Source: Propionibacteriaceae bacterium
GTDB taxonomy: Bacteria; Actinomycetota; Actinomycetes; Propionibacteriales; Propionibacteriaceae
DNA: 32,481 nucleotides
Direction of reading: 5' to 3'
NCBI GenBank assembly: GCA_031271975.1
Contig: JAISUR010000001.1
Coordinates: 1 to 32,481 of the forward strand
Position numbers and translations under genes: made by a program. Under the pieces are notes generated by a model. It was not told the origin of the DNA and searched no databases. It was given only the letters and a program-made list of their open reading frames with translations. Of this stretch, positions 8,421 through 17,622 are shown piece by piece; position 1 is the stretch's first letter, and every line of letters begins with the position of its first letter.

Positions 8421-9449
8421 TCACTCCTGCAGGGTCGCGCACCAGGGGCGCGGTTTGGTGGTGAGCGCGACGGCTTCGGTGGAGACGCCGAGCGCGGTGA
8501 GGAAGATCGCCATGCGCACGATCAAGCCGTTGTCGGTCTGCTTGAAGATCGCCAGGCCGGGCAAGTCGTCCACGTCCGTGGCGAGGTCGAAGGAGTCGCG
8601 CCGGGAGTCGCGCGGCAGCGGGTGCATGATGATGACGCCGAGGTTGTCCGCCTCGGTGAGGATCTGCTTATTGAGCAGGTCCCCAGCGGCGTTCGCGGCC
8701 GCCACATCTTCGGGCATGCGCTCGCGCTGCACCCGCGTCGCGTAGACGACGTCCGCACCCGTCACGGCCGCGCCAACCGAATCCGCGAAGCAGACCGTGT
8801 GCCCGCGCTCGGTGGCGTATGCCGCCACGGACTTGGGCAGTTCCAGGCCGGGCGGGGCGAAGAAGGCGAAGCTGACGCTCTGATACAAGCTGAGCAGCTT
8901 GACCAGGGAGTGCACCGTGCGCCCGTAGCGCAGGTCGCCCAGAATCGCGATGCGGCAGCCGTCGACCGACTTGCCGCGGGCCGACAGCTCTTTCTCCATC
9001 GTGTAAACGTCGAGGAGGGCCTGGGAAGGATGCTCGCCGGCGCCGTCGCCCGCATTCACGACCGGAACCATCGACGCAGCGGCGAACTCCGCGACCGAGC
9101 CGGTGTCCGGATGCCGCACGACCAGCACGTCCGAATAGCCGGAAACGACCCGCGCGGTGTCCGCGATGGACTCGCCTTTCGCCATCGACGAGAAGGTGAA
9201 GCCCGTGGTGGTGGTGACTTCGCCGCCGAGCCGCAGGAACGCCGACTCGAACGAGAGCCGGGTACGCGTGGACGGCTCGAAGAACAGCGACCCCAGCATC
9301 GCGCCGTCCAACACAGTGCAAACAGCTTGCCGCCGCGCGATCGGCCCCACGGTGTCGGCCAGCTCGAACAGGGCGGCCAAAGTCCGCTTGTCGAATTGGG
9401 AAACAGAAAGCAGGTGCCGGCCCTGCCCAAACAGCGGCAAGTCGCTCAT
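8421..9449 (-). CDS. pyrB: Aspartate carbamoyltransferase catalytic subunit
   Basis: A 342-residue enzyme that joins carbamoyl phosphate to aspartate, the committed step of pyrimidine synthesis. The carbamoyl-phosphate motif S-T-R-T-R-L-S-F-E is at residues 60-68, followed by S-M-A-K-G-E-S (Lys 91) and, near residue 278, H-P-L-P-R with the later D-V-D-D-L-P. The protein is about 30 residues longer than the E. coli chain, mostly at the C-terminus. No regulatory pyrI gene is next to it. The ATG at 9449 lies 19 bases after the fadD stop. A TAGGCT box just upstream suggests its own promoter, so pyrB-pyrC need not depend on fadD transcription. Confidence 0.96.
   Translation of the reverse strand: MSDLPLFGQGRHLLSVSQFDKRTLAALFELADTVGPIARRQAVCTVLDGAMLGSLFFEPSTRTRLSFESAFLRLGGEVTTTTGFTFSSMAKGESIADTARVVSGYSDVLVVRHPDTGSVAEFAAASMVPVVNAGDGAGEHPSQALLDVYTMEKELSARGKSVDGCRIAILGDLRYGRTVHSLVKLLSLYQSVSFAFFAPPGLELPKSVAAYATERGHTVCFADSVGAAVTGADVVYATRVQRERMPEDVAAANAAGDLLNKQILTEADNLGVIIMHPLPRDSRRDSFDLATDVDDLPGLAIFKQTDNGLIVRMAIFLTALGVSTEAVALTTKPRPWCATLQE
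8424..8428 (-). promoter_or_regulatory. Ribosome binding site of pyrC inside the pyrB end
   Basis: AGGAG on the minus strand overlaps the last pyrB codons and lies five bases before the pyrC ATG at 8418. It decides the pyrC start against an in-frame upstream alternative at 8442. Confidence 0.75.
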
Positions 9450-9456
9450 GCCCCGT

Positions 9457-9462
9457 AGCCTA
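9457..9462 (-). promoter_or_regulatory. Candidate -10 box (TAGGCT) for pyrB-pyrC, leaderless type
   Basis: Minus-strand TAGGCT followed by seven bases and the pyrB ATG. The same hexamer at the same distance precedes larC and the gene at 17023. No convincing -35 is visible in the overlapping fadD end. Confidence 0.45.
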
Positions 9463-9468
9463 CCGTGA

Positions 9469-11301
9469 CTACTCCCCAGCGACCTTCTCTTCTTCGTAGA
9501 GCGAATCGACGACGCCGGCGAAGCGCTGCGAGATGATCGCGCGGCGGATCTTCAAGCTGGGGGTGACGCCGCCGTCGTCCACGGAGAACTCGCTCGGCAG
9601 GATGGCGAACTTCTTCACCGTTTCCCAGCGTTCCAGCTTGGAGTTGGCCGTGTCGATGCCGCGTTCGATGGATTCGCGGAAGGCGGGCGACGCGAGGATC
9701 TCCTCGTAGGGGCGGCCGGTCATGCCGTGGCGCCCGGCCCAGTTCATCACGTTGTCGCGGTCCATGGTCAGCAGCGCCGAAATGTACTTGCGCCCATCCC
9801 CGACGGCGACGACCTGGGAGACGTACGGCACGGACGCGGCGACGACTGTCTCCACTTTCGCCGGGGCGACGTACTTCCCACCGGACGTCTTCATGAGGTC
9901 TTTCTTGCGGTCGGTGATGATCAGGTGGCCGTGCGAATCCAAGCGGCCGATGTCGCCGGTGTGGAACCAGCCGTCGGTAAGCGCCTCGGCCGTCAACTCC
10001 GGGTCTTTGTGGTACCCGCGCATGACGCCCGGCCCTTTGAGCAGCACTTCCCCATCGTCGGCGATGCGGCATTGCGTGCCGGGCAGCGGCGGCCCGACCG
10101 TCCCAAAACGCGGGTCTTCGCGGCGGGTGACGCACGAGATCGCGGACGTCTCCGTCAGGCCGTAGCCTTCGATGATGAGGATGCCGGCCGAATAGAACCA
10201 GGCCTGCACCTGCGCGGACAGCTTCGCGCCACCGGAGATGAAAAGCTCGACGTTGCCGCCCATCTTTTTCTTCAGCTGCGAGAAGACGAGCTTGTCGGCG
10301 ATGGCGTAGGCGGGCAGCAGCGGGAACGGCAGCTCGCGCCCGGCGAGGCGATGCGCGCGGGAGGCGCGGCCAACGGAGAAGGCCCAGCGGGCGATCTTGG
10401 ACTTGACGCCGGTGCGCGAGGTGAGCATCACAGTGGCGCGCACTTTTTCGAAGATGCGCGGCGCCCCGCACATGATCTGCGGCTGCAACTCGCCCAGGCC
10501 CTGCACGATGCGGTCCACGCGCCCGTCGACGGCCTGCCGGAAGCCGATCGCCAACTGCGCGGCGGCGATGCACTTTCCGAACACGTGCGACAGCGGCAGC
10601 CACAGGAAGTGCATGTCCACCGCCGGCTTGATGATCTTGATGTGCTCCACGGCGAAGCCTTCATAGACCCAGCCGCGGTGCGTGAGCTCGACGCCCTTCG
10701 GCATGCCGGTCGTGCCGGAGGTGTAGACCAGCGTGGCCAGCGAGTCGCCCGTCAGTCCCGCGTGGATGCGCTGCAGCATTTCCGGGTCGGCCACCAGGGC
10801 GTTCTGGCCGCGTCCGAGCAACTGCTCCCAGCTCAGCACGCGTTCCCCGTCGCCCTTGCCGTCGAACAGGATGACGTGCCGCACCTGGTCGGCGGCTGCT
10901 TCGCAGGCCTGGACTTTGGCAAGCTGGGTCTCGTTCTCCGCGAAGACGATCACGGAATCAGAATGCGTGACGATGTGGTCGAAGTCTTCGCCCTCGGTGT
11001 TGGGATAGATGGTCGTGGTGGCCCCGCCGGCGACGTTGACGCCCAAATCGGCCAGGATCCACTCGATGCGCGTGCCGGAAGCGATGGCTACGCGCTGCTC
11101 GGGCTGCAGGCCCAACGAGACGAGCCCGGCCGCCACCCGGTCGATGCGCCGCCGAGCCTCCGCCCAGTCGATCGATTCCCATTTGTCGTCCGGCAAGCGG
11201 TAGCGATACGCCTCCTGGTGCGGGGTCTGCTCGACGCGCCAGTAAAGGAGTTCCGGGATGGTCTGGGGCTTCCCGGCAAGTATCTCCTCGGCTGTGGTCA
11301 T
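9469..11301 (-). CDS. fadD: Long-chain fatty-acid-CoA ligase (FadD15-like AMP-binding enzyme)
   Basis: A 610-residue adenylate-forming enzyme that activates fatty acids with ATP and CoA. The P-loop motif T-S-G-T-T-G-M-P-K-G, the Y-G-L-T-E-T-S motif, D-G-W-F-H-T-G-D-I-G and the hinge region I-T-D-R-K-K-D-L-M-K-T-S-G-G-K are all intact and in order. Length and the F-L-P-L-S-H-V-type segment (here W-L-P-L-S-H-V-F-G-K) fit the long-chain group found in actinobacteria. ATG at 11301 has GGGAG five bases upstream; an in-frame ATG at 11313 is possible. A 12-bp palindrome just upstream may be an operator. The chain-length preference cannot be read from sequence. Confidence 0.92.
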   Translation of the reverse strand: MTTAEEILAGKPQTIPELLYWRVEQTPHQEAYRYRLPDDKWESIDWAEARRRIDRVAAGLVSLGLQPEQRVAIASGTRIEWILADLGVNVAGGATTTIYPNTEGEDFDHIVTHSDSVIVFAENETQLAKVQACEAAADQVRHVILFDGKGDGERVLSWEQLLGRGQNALVADPEMLQRIHAGLTGDSLATLVYTSGTTGMPKGVELTHRGWVYEGFAVEHIKIIKPAVDMHFLWLPLSHVFGKCIAAAQLAIGFRQAVDGRVDRIVQGLGELQPQIMCGAPRIFEKVRATVMLTSRTGVKSKIARWAFSVGRASRAHRLAGRELPFPLLPAYAIADKLVFSQLKKKMGGNVELFISGGAKLSAQVQAWFYSAGILIIEGYGLTETSAISCVTRREDPRFGTVGPPLPGTQCRIADDGEVLLKGPGVMRGYHKDPELTAEALTDGWFHTGDIGRLDSHGHLIITDRKKDLMKTSGGKYVAPAKVETVVAASVPYVSQVVAVGDGRKYISALLTMDRDNVMNWAGRHGMTGRPYEEILASPAFRESIERGIDTANSKLERWETVKKFAILPSEFSVDDGGVTPSLKIRRAIISQRFAGVVDSLYEEEKVAGE

Positions 11302-11325
11302 CGTCGCTCCCATCGACAAGGTCCA

Positions 11326-11337
11326 CCACAATTGTGG
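11326..11337 (-). promoter_or_regulatory. Candidate operator: 12-bp palindrome upstream of fadD
   Basis: CCACAATTGTGG is a perfect palindrome about 25 bases before the fadD start. Its place and symmetry suit a dimeric repressor such as a TetR- or MarR-type regulator of fatty-acid genes, but no regulator gene is adjacent and no second copy was noticed in the window. Confidence 0.35.
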
Positions 11338-11463
11338 GCTGTTGACAAAGCAGTCTAGGGGAACACACAGCCACATGTGCTGGAGTCTCCCCCAGGAAAC
11401 CAGTCGGGAAGTTGTCGGGTTCCTATGTCGCCGACCTCAGCCCACCAACGGTCGGGCTGCGTC

Positions 11464-11583
11464 CGTCATGCCGGAACGAGTCCGGCATGACGGCGGCCCA
11501 ACCTGTCATCGAGGGCTTGTCCCGGGATCTTCGGACGCAAGTCCGATGGCGCCCGAGAGGTCGCCCCTCCCGGGCCGCATGGG
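11464..11583. repeat. Dispersed palindromic elements between the subtilase gene and fadD
   Basis: The first part (11468-11494) is a near-perfect palindrome, GTCATGCCGGA, five bases, TCCGGCATGAC. The second part (11513-11583) contains CCCGGGATCTTCGGACGCAA, GTCCG and a GGGCCGCATGGGGCG end that recurs at 27361 and 24590. The subtilase stop lies within a few bases, so the hairpins may serve as its terminator. The remaining bases up to fadD (11338-11463) show nothing recognisable. Confidence 0.75.
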
Positions 11584-11587
11584 GCGA

Positions 11588-14500
11588 CTAAGCGTGCTTG
11601 CCCCGCCGCAGGAACATCGCGGCCGAGCCGGTCGCCAAGCCGAGCAGCAGCAGGATCGGCCACCACGACTCCAGCGGAGTGCCGCCGGCATTCGCATCCG
11701 AGCCGCCTCCACCTGAGCCAGCATCGCTGTCGGACGCCGGCACGGAGGCCGTGACCACGCTCGAACCAACTCCGTCCGCGTTGAACGCCTGCACGGTCAC
11801 GACAGTGCCCTCGGGTAGCCGCGTGGCGAACGTGACCGACCAAGCGGCGGGCGGCCCGGCAAACCCGGCGCCGCTCGCACCCGCGGCCGTCTCGTACGTC
11901 TGGCCGGCGGCCGTCACCACGACCCGGTTGCCCTGCTCGGCGGTGCCCGAAATCTGCGTCGCCGTCAACGACGTGATCACCGGGGCCGTCGGCGTCTCGG
12001 TCTCACCTGGCGTCACCGTCGGGCCCGGTGTGGGATCGGTCGGCTGGCCGCTGGGATCAGTTGTCGGCGTTGTCGGGTCGGTCGTCGGATCGGTCGTCGG
12101 GCCAGACGTGGGATCCGTAGTCGGATCCGTGGTCGGATCGGTCGTCGGGTCCGTCGTGGGGTCCGTCGTGGGATCCGTGGTCGGATCGGTCGTCGGGTCC
12201 GTCGTCGGGCCACTTGTCGGATCCGTAGTCGGATCGGTCGACGGGTCGGTCGTCGGGTCGGTCGTCGGGCCACTTGTCGGGTCCGTGGTCGGGTCCGTCG
12301 TGGGATCGGTAGTCGGGTCCGTCGTGGGATCGGTAGTCGGATCCGTCGTGGGATCCGTGGTCGGCGTGGACGCTGTCGTGAACGTCAACTCCAACGGGAA
12401 GCCCTCGATCTCGTACAGGCCCCAGACCAGGCCATCCACCGTGAGCGTGCCCGGCGAAGACTTTGTGTACGTCAACGTGTGCGTCCACTGGTTCTCCAAG
12501 CTGAGCGTCGTCAACTGGCCCACACCGCTCGGATCCCGAGTCCACACTGTCGCCTCGCCACCCAGCGGCTGGTAGATCTCGGGGCTCAGCGCCACCGCCA
12601 TAGCACCCTCCGGGGTCTTCGGGTAGTCCTGGCCGGCGGCCGTCAACGTCACTTCGATCACCTGCCCAGCCTCAGCTTCCGTGACCGCGGCAGTGGCCCG
12701 CAAGAGGGGCTGCGTCATGTCGGACGGATCGGTGAAGTTCGCAAACGTGTACAGGCCGGTCGCGTCCACCGAGTCGTTGCCTGGCGTCACCGGATCGTCC
12801 GCCTGGGAGTTCAGCGCCAAGCCGACTTTCAGCGCGCCCGGCTGCAACGACACCACCTCTGCGGTGAACGTGCCCTCCTCGTCCAAGACGATCGGGACGC
12901 ACGGGCCGTAGCAGATAGCCGCGTTCGGATAATCCGCCAATGACGTGATCGGATGGCCGAGCGTGTCCTTCGCCTCTAAGGTGACCTCCTGGATGGCGCG
13001 CCCATCGGCCGGCACATCCGGATATTCCGAGGCGGTCAAGGTCGACACGGACGCGTTGAACTCGCCGTTGCAGAAATCGACCAGGACATAGCCCAGATAG
13101 GAGTACCAACCGTCGCCGAGCGGCATGTCAATCTCCATCTCGAACCATCCTTCGGCGAGCCCATAGGCGTCTGCGGAAGCGGTGCCGTCCGGGCCGGTGG
13201 TCACCTCGTAGTCGTCGCCTTCCACCAACACCATGTCCCACGACCACGAGTAGAACGAAACGGTCACGCCCTCGATGGGATTGCCGTACTGGTCGAGCAT
13301 GCGAACCGTGACAGTCTTCAGGTCTTCGCCGTTTGCCGCCGCGTGATTGTCGGAAACCGTCATTTCGACCTCTCCAATGACGGCCGGCAGCACCTGCACT
13401 TCCATCTCAGACCAGTAATTCGGAACGTCGGCAAGAGATGCTTGCAAAGTCACCGTCGCCGGGCCCACATATTCGACGTCAAAAACACCCCAGCCATCAG
13501 AGTCCGGCTTGGAGATGGCGTTCAGGATGGTCACCTCCGGCGATTCGGATTCGAGCTTGGTCCGCAACCCCTTGATGATGTTCCAGTCCTCGTCAATGGG
13601 CACCAGATACACTTGGTTGCGGCCAGGCTGGGCCACGCCCAGGGCGTCGATGTAGACCATATAAGGCACCTCGGCGAACTTGAGCCCCGTGCCAATGCCC
13701 AACTGGCCGCCGAACCACTCCGACTGGCCCGAGTAGTAGGCCCCCACCGAGAACGAGCCGGCTTTGGTGGACCAGCAGAATGCCGAATACACGCCGACGC
13801 CCGTGCCTGTGGGCTCGACGTCGCCACAGCGCACCTGGGAGTCGTTCGTTTTGAAGCGCAGCTCGCGCGCCGGGACGTCCACCGGCTCACCGTCGGCGTC
13901 GAACACTTCGAGCGTCACGGTGTACGCCGAGTTGCCGTCGGCGATGCGCGCATATGGGTCGGCGCTCAGCGTGCCCGTCAGCAACTCGTCTGGCGCTCCC
14001 GCGCCACCGGTGAACTCCTGGACGACGGCAGCTTCAGCACTTGCCCAGCCGTATTCGCCGTATTCCTCGAACAGCGACGCGGAGACGGCGACAGACTGCC
14101 CGATCTTGGAATCGACCTCGACCCGCGCCTTGCCGGAGGCGTCCAGCGTGGCCCAATGCACGCTCAACTCCGCATCGGCGCCCGCCTGGAAGAACACCTC
14201 GGCGCCCGCCTGGGCGGGCGTCAACGCCACGGTGAGCGTGGCGGTCTCGCCCGCGGCTACGGGTGTGGTCGGCTCGAAGGCGAATGTCGATTCCTCGGGC
14301 TCCCCGACAATCAGCCACACGTCGCGGTAATACGCGTCGCCCGAGGCGCGGTGGATCTCGGCCACCAGGATCTCAACGCTGAGCAGGCCGTCCGGGACGG
14401 GATCGGGCAGCCGCACCACGGCGTCGCCGGATTCGGTGACGGCGATCCACTCAGGCAGCTCGCTGGTCCACACCATTTCTTCGTCTTCGATCTCGGCCAT

Positions 14501-16858
14501 GTACCAGGCCTTGGTGATGACCTCGTCCGCGTGCCATCCATTGGTCGACCGGCTCAAATAGGACTCCCCAGGGGCCAACTCCGCATAGTCGTAGTTGCGG
14601 CGGACGGTGCTTCCGGTGAAGGTCACGTTGGCCAGGCCGGCGTCGCCGGATTCCGCGTCCTCGACGAAGACCCGCAGTGGCTCTTCCCAGTCTTGGTCGG
14701 ACCAACCCAGCGCGCCCAGTAAGGCGCTCGCGCGCACACGGCAACCTTCTGCCGAGAAGATGGCTTCATCCCAGTAGTCGCCGGGCACCGGGCCGCATTC
14801 GATGTCGCGATCTCCGGCCGTCACCTGCACAGATGCGCCGCTTATCGGGTTGAAAGCCGCGTAGAAGGGATCCTCGTCCACTTCGAGCAACTGCCCCGAC
14901 TGCGAAACGATCAGCGTAACAAAGTCGGATTGGGTGGTTTGGCCGGTCGGCGTGAACTTCGCCGAAACGTAAAACTCGGTGGCAAATTTCTCATCGCAAT
15001 CCACCGACACCGCCGTCGCGGCGATCGTGACACACTCCGGGATCTCGACGCCGTAGCTCTCCAGAGTGAACTCGACGTCTTCGGCGTCAGGACCTTCAAG
15101 GATGATCGGGATGAGCGTGGCCTCGCCCACCTTGGCCGATACCAAGTTGGATTCGAAGCCCACGTTGAACACCGGCAGCGGCACTGTCGCCAGGAAGGTC
15201 GCGGTCGCGGACTCGGCGCCTTCGGAGGAAACCACCACGGTGACCGAGTAGGTGTCGCCCGGCTCGGCGTCTGCGGGCACGGTGTAGGTCAACAGGCCTG
15301 CCTCGCTCACAGCGGTGTCAGCGGGGTACGTCGGCCCGTCGTCGATCTCCACCTGCTTGAAGGTGAACTCGGGGTCGATGGTGTTTTCCACGACGGCGGT
15401 CACCTGGATGGCGACTTCCTCGCCCGCGCTGACTTCGCGCTTCAAGTCGTCGCGGATGTTGGTGATGAACACCTTCTTCGCGGTGGAGGCTTCCGTTTCG
15501 AAGGCCAGTTCCATGGCGTCCGCGGCGTTGACCGCTCCAAAGCCGCTGGTGGAATCCCGGCCCGGCTGGTCGACGTCGATGGCCGAGTCGTAGAGCACTT
15601 GCTGCACCTGCGACTGGGTCAATTCCGGATTCGCGCGGATGATCAGCGAAACCACGCCCGAAGTGAGGGCGGTCGCCGAAGACGTGCCGTTGGCATAGTC
15701 GATGTATCCGCCGCCGACCGCGAGCGAAACCTGGTCGCCGGAAGGCGCGGCCACATCGACTTCGGGATAGGCCATGGCCAGCGGATCGCGTTCACCGTCG
15801 ACATCGCGCCCGCCGACCGCGATCACTGTTGGATAGGCGGCCGGGTAGGACACATCTACATCGTCTTGCCAGGGGTAGTTGCCCGCCGCGGCCACGATGA
15901 CGACGCCGCGGGCAAACGCGTAGTCCATCGCCGCGGCGGTCAGGGCGTCCGGTAACTCGCCTCCCAGCGACATGCTGATCACGCGGACCCCGTCATCGGC
16001 GGCCATCATGATGCCGTCCGCGATGTCTTCGTAGGACAACGACCAGCCGTCTGCGCTGATCTGGTAGACGCGGACCGCTCCGTCCCAGGTGACGGAGGCC
16101 ATGCCCTCGTTGTTGTCCGTGTTGGCGGCCATCAAACCGCCCATGGCCGTCCCATGGAAGCCGCTGTCGACGACATGCTCGTTGTGCTCGGAGACGTTGT
16201 AGCCCGGCACGATGTTCGGCCCTTTGTCCTCGTGGGTGAAGTCGAAGCCCGTGTCCAGCAAGCCGATCACGGCCGCTTCCGGCCCCGCCGCCTGACTCAG
16301 CAAAGGCCAGGCATTCACGGCGTTGACGCCCGGATACTCCATATGCCCCCACTGCTGTTCGGGCGTGAACATCGGGTCATTCGGGTCGCTGTCATAGCTG
16401 GAGATCGTGTACTTGCCCTCATAGTCCACGGCTTGGAAAAGCCCGGACTCCACCAAGGCGGCGGCCACAGCCGGCGTCAGGCTCGGATCCATCCGCAAGG
16501 ACACGATCCTGCCCCTGTCGTCCGCGCCCGGATTGTTGATGATCTGGATGTCTGGCGAGATGGCCTTTACGGCGGCCTCGACCTGCTCAGCCGTGACGCC
16601 TTCCTTGGGCAGCATGCCCAGGCCCGCCGGGTTCACGTTCTCGCCGTTCGGATCAGAACGCGGCGCGAGTGTGCCCTCCCGGTCCGGGATCACGACCTTC
16701 CCGTCATGCGTGACCACGTTCAACGCGCTGCCGGACTTCTTGCCACTAGGCTGCACGGCCGAATCGTCGGTCTGGGTGGCGGCCAGGCTCAGGCCTGCGG
16801 TTGCTAGGAGCGTTAACGCGAGCATGCGTGCTAACCAATTGACGGTACGCCGGGGCAT
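11588..16858 (-). CDS. Giant secreted subtilisin-like (S8) protease with Ig-like domains, Thr-Asp-Pro repeats and a C-terminal membrane helix
   Basis: A 1756-residue exported protein. An N-terminal signal (R-R-T-V-N-W, then a hydrophobic run to S-L-A-A-T) is followed by a pro-region and an S8 domain with the triad D202 (L-L-D-T-G), H235 (F-H-G-T-A) and S393 (N-G-T-S-S-A-T), plus the oxyanion Asn 327 (A-A-A-G-N). About 1000 residues of beta-rich, Big/invasin-like domains follow, then a Thr-Asp-Pro-Thr spacer (about residues 1501-1600), another Ig-like domain, and a final membrane helix with an R-R-G-K-H-A tail. The tail looks like a sorting signal but has no LPXTG; T-P-L-E-S-W stands in its place. 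GAGGAAG precedes the ATG at 16858. The N-terminal half is clearly paralogous to the protein at 19853-24430. Confidence 0.9.
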   Translation of the reverse strand: MPRRTVNWLARMLALTLLATAGLSLAATQTDDSAVQPSGKKSGSALNVVTHDGKVVIPDREGTLAPRSDPNGENVNPAGLGMLPKEGVTAEQVEAAVKAISPDIQIINNPGADDRGRIVSLRMDPSLTPAVAAALVESGLFQAVDYEGKYTISSYDSDPNDPMFTPEQQWGHMEYPGVNAVNAWPLLSQAAGPEAAVIGLLDTGFDFTHEDKGPNIVPGYNVSEHNEHVVDSGFHGTAMGGLMAANTDNNEGMASVTWDGAVRVYQISADGWSLSYEDIADGIMMAADDGVRVISMSLGGELPDALTAAAMDYAFARGVVIVAAAGNYPWQDDVDVSYPAAYPTVIAVGGRDVDGERDPLAMAYPEVDVAAPSGDQVSLAVGGGYIDYANGTSSATALTSGVVSLIIRANPELTQSQVQQVLYDSAIDVDQPGRDSTSGFGAVNAADAMELAFETEASTAKKVFITNIRDDLKREVSAGEEVAIQVTAVVENTIDPEFTFKQVEIDDGPTYPADTAVSEAGLLTYTVPADAEPGDTYSVTVVVSSEGAESATATFLATVPLPVFNVGFESNLVSAKVGEATLIPIILEGPDAEDVEFTLESYGVEIPECVTIAATAVSVDCDEKFATEFYVSAKFTPTGQTTQSDFVTLIVSQSGQLLEVDEDPFYAAFNPISGASVQVTAGDRDIECGPVPGDYWDEAIFSAEGCRVRASALLGALGWSDQDWEEPLRVFVEDAESGDAGLANVTFTGSTVRRNYDYAELAPGESYLSRSTNGWHADEVITKAWYMAEIEDEEMVWTSELPEWIAVTESGDAVVRLPDPVPDGLLSVEILVAEIHRASGDAYYRDVWLIVGEPEESTFAFEPTTPVAAGETATLTVALTPAQAGAEVFFQAGADAELSVHWATLDASGKARVEVDSKIGQSVAVSASLFEEYGEYGWASAEAAVVQEFTGGAGAPDELLTGTLSADPYARIADGNSAYTVTLEVFDADGEPVDVPARELRFKTNDSQVRCGDVEPTGTGVGVYSAFCWSTKAGSFSVGAYYSGQSEWFGGQLGIGTGLKFAEVPYMVYIDALGVAQPGRNQVYLVPIDEDWNIIKGLRTKLESESPEVTILNAISKPDSDGWGVFDVEYVGPATVTLQASLADVPNYWSEMEVQVLPAVIGEVEMTVSDNHAAANGEDLKTVTVRMLDQYGNPIEGVTVSFYSWSWDMVLVEGDDYEVTTGPDGTASADAYGLAEGWFEMEIDMPLGDGWYSYLGYVLVDFCNGEFNASVSTLTASEYPDVPADGRAIQEVTLEAKDTLGHPITSLADYPNAAICYGPCVPIVLDEEGTFTAEVVSLQPGALKVGLALNSQADDPVTPGNDSVDATGLYTFANFTDPSDMTQPLLRATAAVTEAEAGQVIEVTLTAAGQDYPKTPEGAMAVALSPEIYQPLGGEATVWTRDPSGVGQLTTLSLENQWTHTLTYTKSSPGTLTVDGLVWGLYEIEGFPLELTFTTASTPTTDPTTDPTTDPTTDPTTDPTTDPTTDPTSGPTTDPTTDPSTDPTTDPTSGPTTDPTTDPTTDPTTDPTTDPTTDPTTDPTTDPTSGPTTDPTTDPTTPTTDPSGQPTDPTPGPTVTPGETETPTAPVITSLTATQISGTAEQGNRVVVTAAGQTYETAAGASGAGFAGPPAAWSVTFATRLPEGTVVTVQAFNADGVGSSVVTASVPASDSDAGSGGGGSDANAGGTPLESWWPILLLLGLATGSAAMFLRRGKHA
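12046..12360 (-). repeat. Coding tandem repeat for the Thr-Asp-Pro-Thr spacer
   Basis: About 300 bases of 12-bp units (plus-strand GGATCGGTNGTC or GGGTCCGTCGTC variants) encode roughly 25 tandem T-D-P-T units, interrupted at intervals by T-S-G-P-T. The variation is mostly at third positions, so the protein repeat is conserved better than the DNA. Such spacers usually carry a protein domain across the cell wall. Confidence 0.92.
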
Positions 16859-16895
16859 CGCTTCCTCATTTCTCGGGGAGACTTCGGGTGCTTCA

Positions 16896-16924
16896 AAGCT
16901 ACCGCACAGGGAGGCTAAGGGCAA
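16896..16924 (-). promoter_or_regulatory. Candidate promoter of the first subtilase gene
   Basis: On the minus strand TTGCCC (16919-16924) and TAGCTT (16896-16901) are exactly 17 bases apart, about 40 bases before the ATG. This leaves a normal leader with a GAGGAAG ribosome site. The match to consensus is partial. Confidence 0.4.
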
Positions 16925-17010
16925 CGCGCCTTGTTAGCGGCATGTTGATAGGTACCAAAGTGCGCGCAATTAGGTAAATCGGAGAGCGCTTCACCCGCAC
17001 TGTTCTCAGC

Positions 17011-17016
17011 TAGGCT
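17011..17016 (+). promoter_or_regulatory. Candidate -10 box (TAGGCT) of the ligase cassette, leaderless type
   Basis: TAGGCT is followed by six bases and the ATG at 17023, so transcription would begin at the start codon. No Shine-Dalgarno sequence precedes this ATG, which supports a leaderless message. Confidence 0.45.
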
Positions 17017-17022
17017 TCGTGC

Positions 17023-17622
17023 ATGGCTCGCAAACTGAGTTTTCGCCTCGGCGCAGGCGAGTATGGCGGGTCCCCCGTGAAGGTGGACCGCAAGAAGCTC
17101 TACGGCTGGAGTGAGATCGTCGCTTTGGACGACGCCGGCCAGGAATGCCAGGTGGCCTGGGTCGACCAAACTGGCACCTTGGTCATCCCGCGCGGCGGCG
17201 TGGGCCTGGGCATCCTCGATTCGCGCTCGCAGTGGGTGGACCGCTCCGACTTGCAAGCGGTGGCAGCAGACGGCAGTCCAGCCGTCACGCGGACGTCCAG
17301 CTACGACGCGCCGATCGAACTCGCCGAAAAGGCCAGCGTCGAGGATCTGCTCGATCTGACGCTCAGCGCGGTCTACCAGCTCGATGAGGCCGATCCCGGG
17401 TTGGCCGACGCGCTCGGCGCGGACATCTACGGCTTTGACTACTACTACCGGGCCGGCTATTCCGGCTCGCGGGCGTATCTGCTGGCCAATGAGGGCACCG
17501 TGTTCATGTTCACCGGCTACGTCAACGAGTTCGAGTGGTTGGGCTTGGAACAGGCCACCCTCGTCGAACCGGAAACTGAGGAATCCGAGGATTCCGACGA
17601 TCTCGACTTCTCTTTCATGTGA
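17023..17622 (+). CDS. Unrecognised 199-residue protein, first gene of the ligase cassette
   Basis: I do not recognise a named family. The protein is soluble, with no signal peptide or membrane helix. It starts basic (A-R-K-L-S-F-R-L-G), has a compact beta-rich N-terminal half with K-V-D-R-K-K-L-Y-G-W and G-T-L-V-I-P-R-G-G, an acidic helical middle, an aromatic Y-G-F-D-Y-Y-Y-R-A-G-Y stretch, and ends with a very acidic tail (E-T-E-E-S-E-D-S-D-D-L-D). Such a tail often contacts basic partners, but that is inference. The next gene begins eight bases after its TGA, and the ligase gene follows, so the three are probably one operon. It is transcribed away from the subtilase gene at 11588-16858. 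Confidence 0.8.
   Translation: MARKLSFRLGAGEYGGSPVKVDRKKLYGWSEIVALDDAGQECQVAWVDQTGTLVIPRGGVGLGILDSRSQWVDRSDLQAVAADGSPAVTRTSSYDAPIELAEKASVEDLLDLTLSAVYQLDEADPGLADALGADIYGFDYYYRAGYSGSRAYLLANEGTVFMFTGYVNEFEWLGLEQATLVEPETEESEDSDDLDFSFM

Noticed and set aside
11342-11347. TTGACA on the plus strand as a promoter -35
   Set aside because: No suitable -10 follows at 16-18 bases and no plus-strand gene lies downstream.
9727-11358. Long plus-strand open frame opposite fadD
   Set aside because: Composition is typical of an antisense shadow; fadD motifs are intact on the minus strand.
12046-12360. Dense short tandem repeats as a non-coding satellite
   Set aside because: They encode a regular Thr-Asp-Pro-Thr spacer in the subtilase frame, with third-position variation.
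13343-14722. 459-codon plus-strand open frame opposite the first subtilase
   Set aside because: Shadow frame; the minus strand carries one continuous secreted protein.
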